DNA of 8,732 nt from Deltaproteobacteria bacterium (GTDB lineage Bacteria > Desulfobacterota > Desulfobacteria > Desulfobacterales > JAABPS01), in assembly GCA_019309685.1 (NCBI GenBank), contig JAFDFT010000065.1:1-8732 (forward strand), read 5' to 3'. Below, piece after piece: positions 1 through 6,307 of the stretch. The translations under genes were made by a program, and so were the position numbers. Positions within the stretch are counted from its first letter, which is position 1. Each line of letters begins with the position of its first letter. Under the pieces are notes generated by a model that had not been told where the DNA came from, did not search any database, and was given only the letters and a program-made list of their open reading frames with translations.

Positions 1-610
1 AGGTTGCACCGGGAGAAAGAAAATGACCAATTTTAGGGTACGCGAATGTAGCAGTTGTATGAGCTTTTACACATATACCGTTTGGTTGACCTGTATCGGC
101 ATCAAGGCCTGATGGGATATCTACCGAAAAAACAGGTTTGCCTGAATTATTTAACCATTCAATAACGGTTTTAAAAATACCCTGTACTTCTGATTTAAGA
201 CCAGTACCGAAGATAGCATCGATGTAGATATCATGATGACGCATCGCTGTATTATGGTTTTCAAAACAGTTATTATCGGGGATTTCAACAACAGGGATAT
301 TTAAGGGAGCGAGGAGTTTTAGATTTTCTTTAGCGTCTCCTTTGACAGTCGACGCGTTCGCCAGCAGATAGACAGTTACTTTAGCGCCCATTTGTGAAAG
401 ATAACGCCCTATTACAAATCCGTCTCCGCCGTTATTTCCGCGACCCGCCAGTACGGCGATTTTTTTTTGAGCCAGATTCTTAAATTGATTCTTAAAAAAA
501 CGTGTCGCTCCCAGGCCGGCATTTTCCATAAGAATTCTTCCTGGCAGGCCAAAGGACTCAATGGTTTGTTGATCCATTTCACGCATTTCACTGGCTGTTA
601 CTAGGTACAT
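1..610 (-). CDS. nnrE: NAD(P)H-hydrate epimerase, YjeF N-terminal domain (3' end beyond window)
   Basis: This enzyme interconverts the R and S epimers of hydrated NADH/NADPH so that a partner dehydratase can restore the cofactor. I translated 203 codons from ATG at 610-608 to the left edge. The protein opens MYLVTASEMREMDQQTIE, the usual YjeF N-terminal start. It has the glycine-rich loop GRGNNGGDGF (residues 56-65), then DAIFGTGL (131-138) and SVDIPSGLDADTG (162-174), all hallmarks of the family. The start is supported by GAGGA (619-615), four bases upstream of the ATG. Many bacteria fuse this domain to a C-terminal ADP-dependent dehydratase (NnrD); that part would lie past the left edge, so one- versus two-domain status is unknown. 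A palindromic repeat begins three bases upstream of the Shine-Dalgarno site. In related genomes acpS often lies between pdxJ and this gene; none is visible here. Confidence 0.93.
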   Translation of the reverse strand, partial: MYLVTASEMREMDQQTIESFGLPGRILMENAGLGATRFFKNQFKNLAQKKIAVLAGRGNNGGDGFVIGRYLSQMGAKVTVYLLANASTVKGDAKENLKLLAPLNIPVVEIPDNNCFENHNTAMRHHDIYIDAIFGTGLKSEVQGIFKTVIEWLNNSGKPVFSVDIPSGLDADTGQPNGICVKAHTTATFAYPKIGHFLSPGAT

Positions 611-614
611 GGTA

Positions 615-619
615 TCCTC
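615..619 (-). promoter_or_regulatory. Ribosome binding site of nnrE
   Basis: GAGGA on the minus strand lies four bases before the ATG at 610. It fixes the nnrE start. It sits directly beside the end of repeat copy A1 (622), so the insertion left the translation signal intact but separated the gene from any older upstream leader. Confidence 0.7.
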
Positions 620-621
620 TT

Positions 622-796
622 AGTGTCCATCCATAAATTGCTATTTCGCCCGATTTCCCGCCTATGCCGAAGGCTACGGCGAGGCAAGCTGCGCAAGATT
701 CAAATTTTAATCCTCGAAATACTAAATGTATTCCTGTGGTTAAAATTTTCGCCTTCCTTGAACTCGAGCAAAATATCTAATTTCTGGACGGACACT
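622..796. repeat. Palindromic repeat family A, copy A1 (175 bp, terminal inverted repeats)
   Basis: The ends are AGTGTCC (622-628) and GGACACT (790-796). The left arm AGTGTCCATCCATAAATT pairs with the reverse complement of the right arm, AGTGTCCGTCCAGAAATT, and the similarity runs on to about 35 bases per arm. Inside is a second hairpin: AAATTTTAA (702-710) with TTAAAATTT (740-748), enclosing AATAC/GTATT (718-722 and 728-732). A block reading CTACGGCGAGGCAAGCTG (674-691) is shared almost unchanged with copy A2. No coding potential or transposase is evident. It looks like a non-autonomous MITE- or REP-like element. The ends are direct observation; mobility is inference. Confidence 0.8.
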
Positions 797-800
797 CTTT

Positions 801-977
801 AGTCCCCATCTATAAATGGCGCTTTTCCGCAATCTTCCGCCTTCGCTTTGCGCTACGGCGAGACAAGCTGTGTCAATCATCGGAATTGCTTGTGCGACGT
901 ACAATTTAGTACGCCTCCGCGCAATTCCTTGATTTCCTTGACCTTGCGAAAAATCGTTCATTCCTGGATTGGAAACG
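801..977. repeat. Palindromic repeat family A, copy A2 (diverged, about 177 bp)
   Basis: This copy lies four bases after A1 and in the same orientation. Its left arm starts AGTCCCCATCTATAAATGGC. The right arm ends in TTCCTGGATTGGAAACG (961-977), whose reverse complement resembles the left arm. The shared block CTACGGCGAGACAAGCTG is at 853-870. The internal hairpin has perfect stems GGAATTGC (882-889) with GCAATTCC (921-928) and CGTAC (898-902) with GTACG (909-913) around an AATTTA loop. The terminal arms are more degenerate than in A1, suggesting an older copy. The two open reading frames that cross this region on opposite strands are by-products of the repeat. Confidence 0.7.
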
Positions 978-1044
978 TCTTCAGGTATATATATTCGACT
1001 TCTGTGAAGTACTATGTGTACGTTTCGGCACAAATCCTTGTACG

Positions 1045-1087
1045 GCCTTGTTTTTCAAAAAAATATCTTATTTGTGAACTGGAAACT
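1045..1087. repeat. Probable decayed right end of a family A repeat
   Basis: The stretch CCTTG...AAAAATATCTTATTTGTGAACTGGAAACTC aligns with the right arm of A1, which reads CCTTG...CAAAATATCTAATTTCTGGACGGACACTC. There is no clear matching left arm between 978 and 1044; only a short palindrome ACTTC-TGT-GAAGT (998-1010) and a GTAC-rich stretch are present. It is read here as the remnant of a third copy in tandem with A1 and A2. The similarity is partial, so it could be chance in AT-rich DNA. Confidence 0.4.
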
Positions 1088-1156
1088 CAATTTTTAACTA
1101 CTTAAGCTCTGCTTGCGCCAAAAACTATCGGAGCAATACACGCTCGTACAGGGTAG

Positions 1157-1879
1157 CTATAAACTCTTTACAAGGGCGAACATTTCTTTTACTGCTCTTT
1201 CCATGCCGACGAGTACAGCCCTTGAGACGATACTATGCCCGATACTGAACTCACTGATTTCGCTTAAACCTTTAAAAGTGTTTATGGTTTGATAACACAG
1301 CCCGTGCCCCGCGTTTACGCCAAGTTTTAATTTGTAAGCGTATTTAGCCGCTTGAGATATTTTAGAAAGGATATGATCCTTCAGTTTCGCTGTTGAGGCA
1401 TCGCAGTATGTCCCGGTGTGGATTTCAACCATAGACGCATTTATTTGATGGGCGATCTTTATCTGATCCGGATTTGGATCAATAAAAATACTTACGGGAA
1501 TACCGCTGCCCTGTAGTGTGCTTATGGTATCAGCAACGGTTTCCTTATGCAGCATAAGGTCAAGCCCGCCTTCTGTTGTGAGTTCTTCCCTGTTTTCAGG
1601 AACCAGCGTTACAACATCAGGTTTAATATCAAGCGCTATCCCTATCATCTCAGATGTTGAAGCCATTTCAAGAATCAGTTTGGTTTGAACGATCTGTCTT
1701 AAGGCTCTGACGTCACGTTCCTGGATATGCCGTCTGTCTTCTCGCAAATGAACCACGATGCCATCGGCGCCAGCTAACTCTGCGAGGACCGCAGCAGCAA
1801 CTGGTTCCGGGTAACTTACAAACTCTCTTGATTCCCTCAAGGTTGCCACGTGATCTATATTCACCGCTAGTCCGGCCAT
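1157..1879 (-). CDS. pdxJ: Pyridoxine 5'-phosphate synthase PdxJ
   Basis: PdxJ condenses 1-deoxy-D-xylulose 5-phosphate with 3-amino-2-oxopropyl phosphate, the ring-closing step of the DXP-dependent vitamin B6 pathway in the cytoplasm. The 240-residue product matches the family length and is co-linear with E. coli PdxJ as I know it: VNIDHVATLRESR near the N-terminus, GADGIVVHLREDRRHIQ (about 37-53) with active-site histidines 44 and 51 and Arg46, LEMA with Glu71, TTEGGLD (101-107), VEIHTGTY (151-158), NAGHG with His192, and IGHSI near 213-217 for phosphate binding. The start is supported by GGAGG (1891-1887) seven bases before the ATG. A 156-bp gap with a possible own promoter separates it from ybeY. 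All key residues I can identify are intact. Confidence 0.97.
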   Translation of the reverse strand: MAGLAVNIDHVATLRESREFVSYPEPVAAAVLAELAGADGIVVHLREDRRHIQERDVRALRQIVQTKLILEMASTSEMIGIALDIKPDVVTLVPENREELTTEGGLDLMLHKETVADTISTLQGSGIPVSIFIDPNPDQIKIAHQINASMVEIHTGTYCDASTAKLKDHILSKISQAAKYAYKLKLGVNAGHGLCYQTINTFKGLSEISEFSIGHSIVSRAVLVGMERAVKEMFALVKSL

Positions 1880-1886
1880 TTGAGAA

Positions 1887-1891
1887 CCTCC
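1887..1891 (-). promoter_or_regulatory. Ribosome binding site of pdxJ
   Basis: A perfect GGAGG core with a seven-base spacer to the ATG at 1879. It is the strongest Shine-Dalgarno on the minus strand in this window and settles the pdxJ start. Confidence 0.85.
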
Positions 1892-1979
1892 ACGAATTAA
1901 TGTTTGATTTATGCCCTCATTCAGGGTGTAAAATTAATTTAAAAATCAAGGCCTTTATATGCATTTATTTTGAAGAAGA

Positions 1980-2008
1980 AAAATAGCAATAATTCATACG
2001 GAAAGCAA
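1980..2008 (-). promoter_or_regulatory. Possible sigma-70-type promoter for pdxJ
   Basis: On the minus strand TTGCTT (2008-2003) and TATTTT (1985-1980) are 17 bases apart, a reasonable -35/-10 pair. It lies just downstream of the ybeY stop and would give a leader of roughly 95 bases containing a small dyad, CCCT-CATTC-AGGG (1914-1926). The match is by eye; pdxJ may instead, or also, be transcribed by read-through from ybeY, since no terminator is visible between them. Confidence 0.35.
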
Positions 2009-2035
2009 GAAACGGATGATATTTTTAATCTATAA

Positions 2036-2470
2036 TTACTCTATCAGGTCTAAAAGCTCATTACTTTTTATTTCCATGAGAAGGGAATCATTTTGTGACC
2101 CCTCATGGTCATAGCCAAACAGGTGGAGAATACCGTGAACCAAAAGTTGGTCTAACCGTTTATCTATGGTGATACCTGCTACTTTGCTTTCTTTATGAGC
2201 GGTTTCAGCGGATAAAACAATGTCTCCCAAAAGATGGGGAGTTATATTTGAGAACTTACCGTTTCGCATGGGAAAAGCAATAACGTTTGTGGGTCCCTTC
2301 CGATGGAGATATTTATTATTCAGTTTTTCGATCTGCTGATCATCAACCAGTAAAATGGATAGTTCGCCATCAGGACAGTCCAAGGCGTTTAAGATGGCCT
2401 GCGCCGTTTTCTGCATTTTTCTCTTGGATATCCTGTGCTTTTTTTGCTGGTTGTTTATCTGAACTTCCAT
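2036..2470 (-). CDS. ybeY: Endoribonuclease/rRNA maturation factor YbeY
   Basis: YbeY is a zinc-dependent protein needed for 16S rRNA 3'-end maturation and 70S quality control. The signature is HGILHLFGYDHEG, with the three metal-binding histidines at residues 112, 116 and 122 from my chosen start, preceded by the family's TNVIAFPM and LLGDIVLSAE segments. I start at the ATG at 2470, giving 144 residues, close to the family norm. GGAAAG lies about seven bases upstream. An in-frame TTG at 2515 would add 15 unconserved residues and has no better ribosome site. The gene overlaps the 3' end of the upstream membrane HD gene by 101 bp in another frame, which suggests coupled translation. It shares a cluster with the PhoH-like ATPase gene, a common pairing. 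Confidence 0.93.
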   Translation of the reverse strand: MEVQINNQQKKHRISKRKMQKTAQAILNALDCPDGELSILLVDDQQIEKLNNKYLHRKGPTNVIAFPMRNGKFSNITPHLLGDIVLSAETAHKESKVAGITIDKRLDQLLVHGILHLFGYDHEGSQNDSLLMEIKSNELLDLIE

Positions 2471-4799
2471 TTTTATTCTTTCCGTTGTTGGCGGTAGGGG
2501 GTTCTGCGTATTCAATACGATGATGGTATATGCCGCTTAGAATAATGATAAAACTTTTAGCTATATTATTCAAATCTTTCAAGGTTAATTCGCAATCTTC
2601 CAGTTGACCATCGGAAAAAACCTTATTGAACATGTTTTGAACAACCCCTTGAAGCTTTGGATGTGTTGGATTTTCAAGGGTTCTTGAGGCGGCTTCAACG
2701 ATATCCGCCAGCATAACAAGGCCGGCAATCCTGTTTTGGGGTTTGGGACCCGGATATCTAAAGTCATCCATGTTTATTGGGGTTTCTACTTTTAGCTGTT
2801 TTGATTTAGTCTTTTTTGCACGCTTAATTTTATCTTCTTCGAGTTGTTTTTTTGCTTTTTCATAAAAGAAACTGATGATACTTGTCCCGTGATGCTGCTG
2901 AATGGTGTCAATGATCGCCTGACCCAGCTTATTTTTTTTTGCTATTTCCACGCCTTCTTTCACATGAGAGATAAGGATATGCTTTGACATGGAAGGGGCA
3001 AGCTTGTCATGCCGGTTTTTGCTATCCCTCTGGTTTTCAACAAAGTAAAGGGGTTTATTCGTTTTGCCGATGTCGTGATAGTAGCCGCATACTTTAGCAA
3101 GAAGCGGATTTTCACTGATTTCTGAAGCGGCTGCCTCGACCATTGTCCCGATAATGACGGAATGGTGATATGTGCCTGGCGCTTCGAGCATTAGCTTTCT
3201 AAGTATCGGCTGATCAAGATTTGCTAATTCAAGCAGCTTGATATCGGTTGTGTAATCAAAGGCCACCTCTACAAGCGGCGCCAACCCAGCCGTCAAAATT
3301 CCTACACAAATTCCTCCAATAAGTGCGAATACCCAGCTCCACATCATATTGATAAGAGAAAAACCAGGCATTAAAAATCCAACAGCGGTGGCAAATACAA
3401 TACTGAGCAGCCCCAGTTTAATTCCTGCCTTAATAAAATCTTTTCGTTCCCGAAAATTATGAGTCCAGTGTACGGCCATTATGCATGTTAACAGGAAGTA
3501 CACAAGCATTTCATATCTGTTTTGAAACATAAGCGCTGTGCATATTGAGAAAACTATAGCAAATACAATGGCGAGTCTGCGCCCTAAAAAAAGACAAATG
3601 ATCATCGCGCTCGATGCCATAGGGATACCAAAATACATCGAAGGCGCAGTGATTGACAACGGTGAGCTTTTGGTTAGCAAATCAGCCAGCGTGATAGATA
3701 TTTTACCGAAGAAAAAGAAAGTAATTAAAACGCTCGCGATAAAAATAAGATCTTTGTTATTTTTATTAGCGCGACTTGAAAAGTTGTAATGGAGAATATA
3801 TCCCGTAAATAGAAGGCATATAATCATCATGGCCACACCGGTACTGCTTGATAAAAGCCGTTCTTTTTTCATATATGCCTGTAAGGTTTTCAACTTCTGC
3901 AATTGAAGGTCGGACACTCTTTCGCCTTCTCGCAGAATCATTTCTCCAGCCTTTACCTTATAAAGAATGGGGTCGATTTCTTTTGCGACGTTTTTCTTTC
4001 TCTCTTCTGTTTCACTCCTATTTAGTGTGATGTTTGGTTGTAAGAGACGTTCCGCAAATGCCATGGTCAGGCGTCTTGAGGTGGAGTCCAGTTTTTCAAG
4101 AAAAGGATGATTTCTGTTTTGAATTATGGCTTTGGCTTGATCAAGATCGTAAAATTGCTTCAGGCTAAGAACAGCATTTTCAGCTTTTGTGCCAACATCT
4201 CGCAGAATAATGCCCCTGTTGGCTTCTCTAAGCGGAATATCTTTATTCGTGACCACACCATTTGCTAGTATTTCTCCAAGAATCCCGATGATGGCATTTG
4301 ATATATCTTCAGGAAAGCCTTTCTTAATTAGTAAGCCATAATCCTTTTTGCTAACCTGGATGCCAATTATTTTTTGAAATTCCTTTTTCTCCAACCAAAT
4401 TCTGTCATCTGCTGATAGCTTTGCCCCATTTGTATCGCTTAAAGTTCTTTGAAGTTTTTCAGAGATAAGAACTTCTCTAAGATCCTTAAAAGCTCCTTTC
4501 ACCGATTGATTTAATTGAATGAGCAGCTTCGTGTCATGATCATAGACAGTTGGTACAGTTTCGACAAATGGCCTTCGTTTGGCTTCAGTGGCCGCCTGGT
4601 CCTCTATAAAGAAGTCATACGGTGCTTTGATATCTCTTTGAGCCACATCGCCCAGGCTATAATTCCTGATATTGATGACAAGGCTGGGATAAAGAATAAT
4701 CGTAAATATGGTTGTAAGGCCGATAAGAATCCCTATCGAGATATAATTGGCCGATGTGTGCATCCTTATTAATGTTTCTTTGATTTTTTGAATATTCAT
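2370..4799 (-). CDS. pgpH: 7TM receptor-type HD-domain phosphodiesterase, PgpH/YqfF family
   Basis: This is probably a membrane-bound cyclic-di-AMP phosphodiesterase; the activity is known for Listeria PgpH and inferred here. The 809-residue product has the family order: one membrane helix (about 19-42), a large extracytoplasmic 7TMR-HDED domain (about 45-310), a cluster of about seven hydrophobic segments (318-515), then a cytoplasmic HD domain. HD-domain landmarks are APGTYHHSVIIG (540-551), YYHDIGKTNKP (573-583, with the HD pair at 575-576), SHVKEGVE (611-618), QQHHGTS (634-640) and LADIVEAASRTL (697-708), matching the metal-site pattern. After GIYHHRIEY the family usually stops. Here a 45-residue charged, low-complexity tail follows, written over the ybeY start. 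There is no close Shine-Dalgarno; AAGGA lies 21 bases upstream of the ATG. It follows the phoH-like gene by 28 bp. Confidence 0.93.
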   Translation of the reverse strand: MNIQKIKETLIRMHTSANYISIGILIGLTTIFTIILYPSLVINIRNYSLGDVAQRDIKAPYDFFIEDQAATEAKRRPFVETVPTVYDHDTKLLIQLNQSVKGAFKDLREVLISEKLQRTLSDTNGAKLSADDRIWLEKKEFQKIIGIQVSKKDYGLLIKKGFPEDISNAIIGILGEILANGVVTNKDIPLREANRGIILRDVGTKAENAVLSLKQFYDLDQAKAIIQNRNHPFLEKLDSTSRRLTMAFAERLLQPNITLNRSETEERKKNVAKEIDPILYKVKAGEMILREGERVSDLQLQKLKTLQAYMKKERLLSSSTGVAMMIICLLFTGYILHYNFSSRANKNNKDLIFIASVLITFFFFGKISITLADLLTKSSPLSITAPSMYFGIPMASSAMIICLFLGRRLAIVFAIVFSICTALMFQNRYEMLVYFLLTCIMAVHWTHNFRERKDFIKAGIKLGLLSIVFATAVGFLMPGFSLINMMWSWVFALIGGICVGILTAGLAPLVEVAFDYTTDIKLLELANLDQPILRKLMLEAPGTYHHSVIIGTMVEAAASEISENPLLAKVCGYYHDIGKTNKPLYFVENQRDSKNRHDKLAPSMSKHILISHVKEGVEIAKKNKLGQAIIDTIQQHHGTSIISFFYEKAKKQLEEDKIKRAKKTKSKQLKVETPINMDDFRYPGPKPQNRIAGLVMLADIVEAASRTLENPTHPKLQGVVQNMFNKVFSDGQLEDCELTLKDLNNIAKSFIIILSGIYHHRIEYAEPPTANNGKNKNGSSDKQPAKKAQDIQEKNAENGAGHLKRLGLS

Positions 4800-4827
4800 A
4801 CGTTATAAAACGGTGTTCGTTCCTTGA

Positions 4828-5850
4828 TCAATAATCAATAGAACGGTTATTTGCCTCTGGATAATTAGATGAATTTTGTTTCTTCTCTTCTAATTTTTCA
4901 TACGCATTTATAATATTTTGTACCAGTTTATGCCGGACCACGTCTGTTTTTGAGAAAAAGACAAATTTTATTCCATCAATGTCCTGTAAAATATTTTTTG
5001 TTTCAATAAGTCCGGATGGTTTTTCAGCAGGAAGGTCTATCTGAGTGATATCGCCCGTAATAACGGCCTTGGAACTAAATCCAATGCGGGTAAGGAACAT
5101 TTTCATTTGTTCGGTCGTCGTGTTTTGGGCTTCATCTAAAATAATGAAAGAATCATTAAGGGTTCTACCACGCATAAAGGCAAGCGGTGCTACTTCTATT
5201 ACTCCCTGGTGTAGTAAGCTTGATACCTTCTCGAATCTCATCATATCATGCAGCGCATCGTAAAGAGGCCTTAAATAAGGATCTACTTTTTCCGCGAGAT
5301 CTCCGGGTAAGAATCCCAGCGCCTCTCCTGCTTCTACGGCCGGACGTGTAAGAATGATTCGGTTCACGATATTTTTTGAAAGGGCTGCAACGGCCATTGC
5401 CATAGCAAGATAGGTTTTCCCGGTGCCGGCCGGGCCAATTCCAAAGACAATGTCATGGTTTCTCATGGCATCAATGTATTCTTTTTGCATCCGGCCTTTA
5501 GGGACAATGGAGTGTTTCTTTGAGGTAATATAAACGGTATCAAGAAAAAAATCTTTCAGGTTTATTCGATCATCTTCACTCAAGGCTCGGATGGCATGAT
5601 CGATATCATTTAAATAAATTGGATAATTATCTTTCAGCAATTCATAGAGCTGATTGAGAATGTTTTTAGCAAGATTTACGGCAATTTTATCACCTTGAAT
5701 TGTTAGGGAGTTTCCTCTTGCATGGAGCGTGACATCCGTTTCATCAGCGATTTTTTTTAAGTGGCTGTTGTGTTCACCGAAAAGCTGTTTTACAAGTTCA
5801 ATGTCCGGAAATGTGAGCTTTGCTTCAATATGATCAGAATCTCTATTCAT
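4828..5850 (-). CDS. ybeZ: PhoH-like ATPase (YbeZ)
   Basis: A cytoplasmic P-loop NTPase of the PhoH family; in other bacteria YbeZ binds YbeY and takes part in ribosomal RNA processing. The 340-residue product begins with a KH-like region (HARGNSLTIQGD, 43-54). The ATPase core has Walker A GPAGTGKT (139-146), LTRPAVEAGEALGFLPGD (167-184), Walker B FIILDEAQN (235-243) and the sensor-like TGDITQIDLP (265-274), all typical of the family. The C-terminal 20 residues are polar and variable. The ATG at 5850 agrees with the normal family start, but GGAAG lies 19 bases away, so its ribosome site is atypical. It is the first gene of the minus-strand cluster, and two candidate promoters lie about 100-150 bases upstream. 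Confidence 0.95.
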   Translation of the reverse strand: MNRDSDHIEAKLTFPDIELVKQLFGEHNSHLKKIADETDVTLHARGNSLTIQGDKIAVNLAKNILNQLYELLKDNYPIYLNDIDHAIRALSEDDRINLKDFFLDTVYITSKKHSIVPKGRMQKEYIDAMRNHDIVFGIGPAGTGKTYLAMAMAVAALSKNIVNRIILTRPAVEAGEALGFLPGDLAEKVDPYLRPLYDALHDMMRFEKVSSLLHQGVIEVAPLAFMRGRTLNDSFIILDEAQNTTTEQMKMFLTRIGFSSKAVITGDITQIDLPAEKPSGLIETKNILQDIDGIKFVFFSKTDVVRHKLVQNIINAYEKLEEKKQNSSNYPEANNRSIDY

Positions 5851-5958
5851 GTTTTTTAATAGTATATTTCTTCCTTGCAGGTATTAAATAGGGGGTATTC
5901 TTGTATTTGGCCTATATAGAAGATTTGTTGGGATAGGTGCTTTGTATGATGATTTTAT

Positions 5959-5967
5959 ATTATACCA
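5959..5967 (-). promoter_or_regulatory. Candidate extended -10 promoter for the ybeZ cluster
   Basis: Reading the minus strand, TGG then TATAAT (5967-5959) is a perfect extended -10 (TGnTATAAT). The hexamer 17 bases upstream is a poor -35, as is usual for extended -10 promoters. Transcription would start near 5952, leaving a leader of about 100 bases before the ybeZ ATG. Confidence 0.5.
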
Positions 5968-5981
5968 CTGTGCTTAAAGGC

Positions 5982-6009
5982 ATGTTATCTTATTTATAAA
6001 TTGTATCAA
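5982..6009 (-). promoter_or_regulatory. Second candidate promoter for the ybeZ cluster
   Basis: TTGATA (6009-6004) and TAACAT (5987-5982) on the minus strand are 16 bases apart. It would act in tandem with the extended -10 site just downstream. The -10 match is moderate, so this one is less certain. Confidence 0.3.
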
Positions 6010-6179
6010 ATAGCTTTTGAAATATTCTTAAAGTTAAACAGCGAAATATTATTTGGCAATTGAATACGCTTTCCCTTCATTTCAAAATACATGAGATGTT
6101 TATTGTTTTTCATATATCACAGGGGCAAAATCGAATGCAAACGATTATTTTCTCTTAAACCAAAGATCTTAAAAATGCC

Positions 6180-6208
6180 TTGACTCAAAAAAAATATTCC
6201 TGTTAAAT
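6180..6208 (+). promoter_or_regulatory. Candidate sigma-70-type promoter for cvpA-mazG
   Basis: TTGACT (6180-6185) and TTAAAT (6203-6208) are separated by exactly 17 bases with an A-tract in the spacer. This gives a leader of about 90 bases before cvpA. It is the best plus-strand promoter match in the gap. Confidence 0.5.
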
Positions 6209-6296
6209 GAATACCTTATCAAGATGGATAGCACTTGAAATATAAATTATATTAATAGGATACAAGAGGTTCGTGTTCGGAGTAGGCAATGGGAAC

Positions 6297-6303
6297 AGGG
6301 GTG
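6297..6303 (+). promoter_or_regulatory. Ribosome binding site of cvpA
   Basis: AGGGGTG lies four bases before the ATG at 6308. It supports that start over any other. Confidence 0.7.
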
Positions 6304-6307
6304 AATA

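Larger units (their letters stand above)
612..1156. other. Non-coding interval between pdxJ and nnrE
   Basis: This 545-bp gap contains no credible gene. From 622 to about 977 it is occupied by repeats A1 and A2, and 1045-1087 is a likely third end. The rest (978-1044 and 1088-1156) shows small hairpins such as AAGC-TCT-GCTT (1104-1114) and GAGC-AATACAC-GCTC (1131-1145). None is followed by a proper T-run on the minus strand, so I do not call a terminator. Minus-strand translation of the unique parts shows no trace of AcpS, the protein often encoded at this point in related genomes. Confidence 0.6.
5851..6307. other. Divergent intergenic control region between ybeZ and cvpA
   Basis: This 457-bp AT-rich gap contains candidate promoters for both directions but no gene I can support. 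Other structure: GGTATT occurs twice, 14 bp apart (5880 and 5894), in the ybeZ leader, and GAAATATT occurs twice, 24 bp apart (6019 and 6043), upstream of the ybeZ promoters. These could be protein-binding sites or chance in AT-rich DNA. I see no repeat-family element here, unlike the other two long gaps in the window. Confidence 0.5.

Noticed and set aside
740..1033. 97-codon minus-strand reading frame
   Set aside because: It lies across repeats A1 and A2; palindromic repeats give open frames on both strands. No domain or ribosome site.
622..1087. CRISPR array or toxin-antitoxin locus in the repeat-rich gap
   Set aside because: Repeats are long, palindromic and adjacent without regular unique spacers, and no small credible gene pair is present.
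848..1105. 85-codon plus-strand reading frame
   Set aside because: It runs through repeat A2 and the decayed end, has no ribosome site and no recognisable protein content, and overlaps an equally empty minus-strand frame at 740-1033.
1131..1145. Possible intrinsic terminator after pdxJ (GAGC/GCTC hairpin)
   Set aside because: Only a four-base stem, and the nearest T-run on the minus strand is several bases beyond it; too weak to call.
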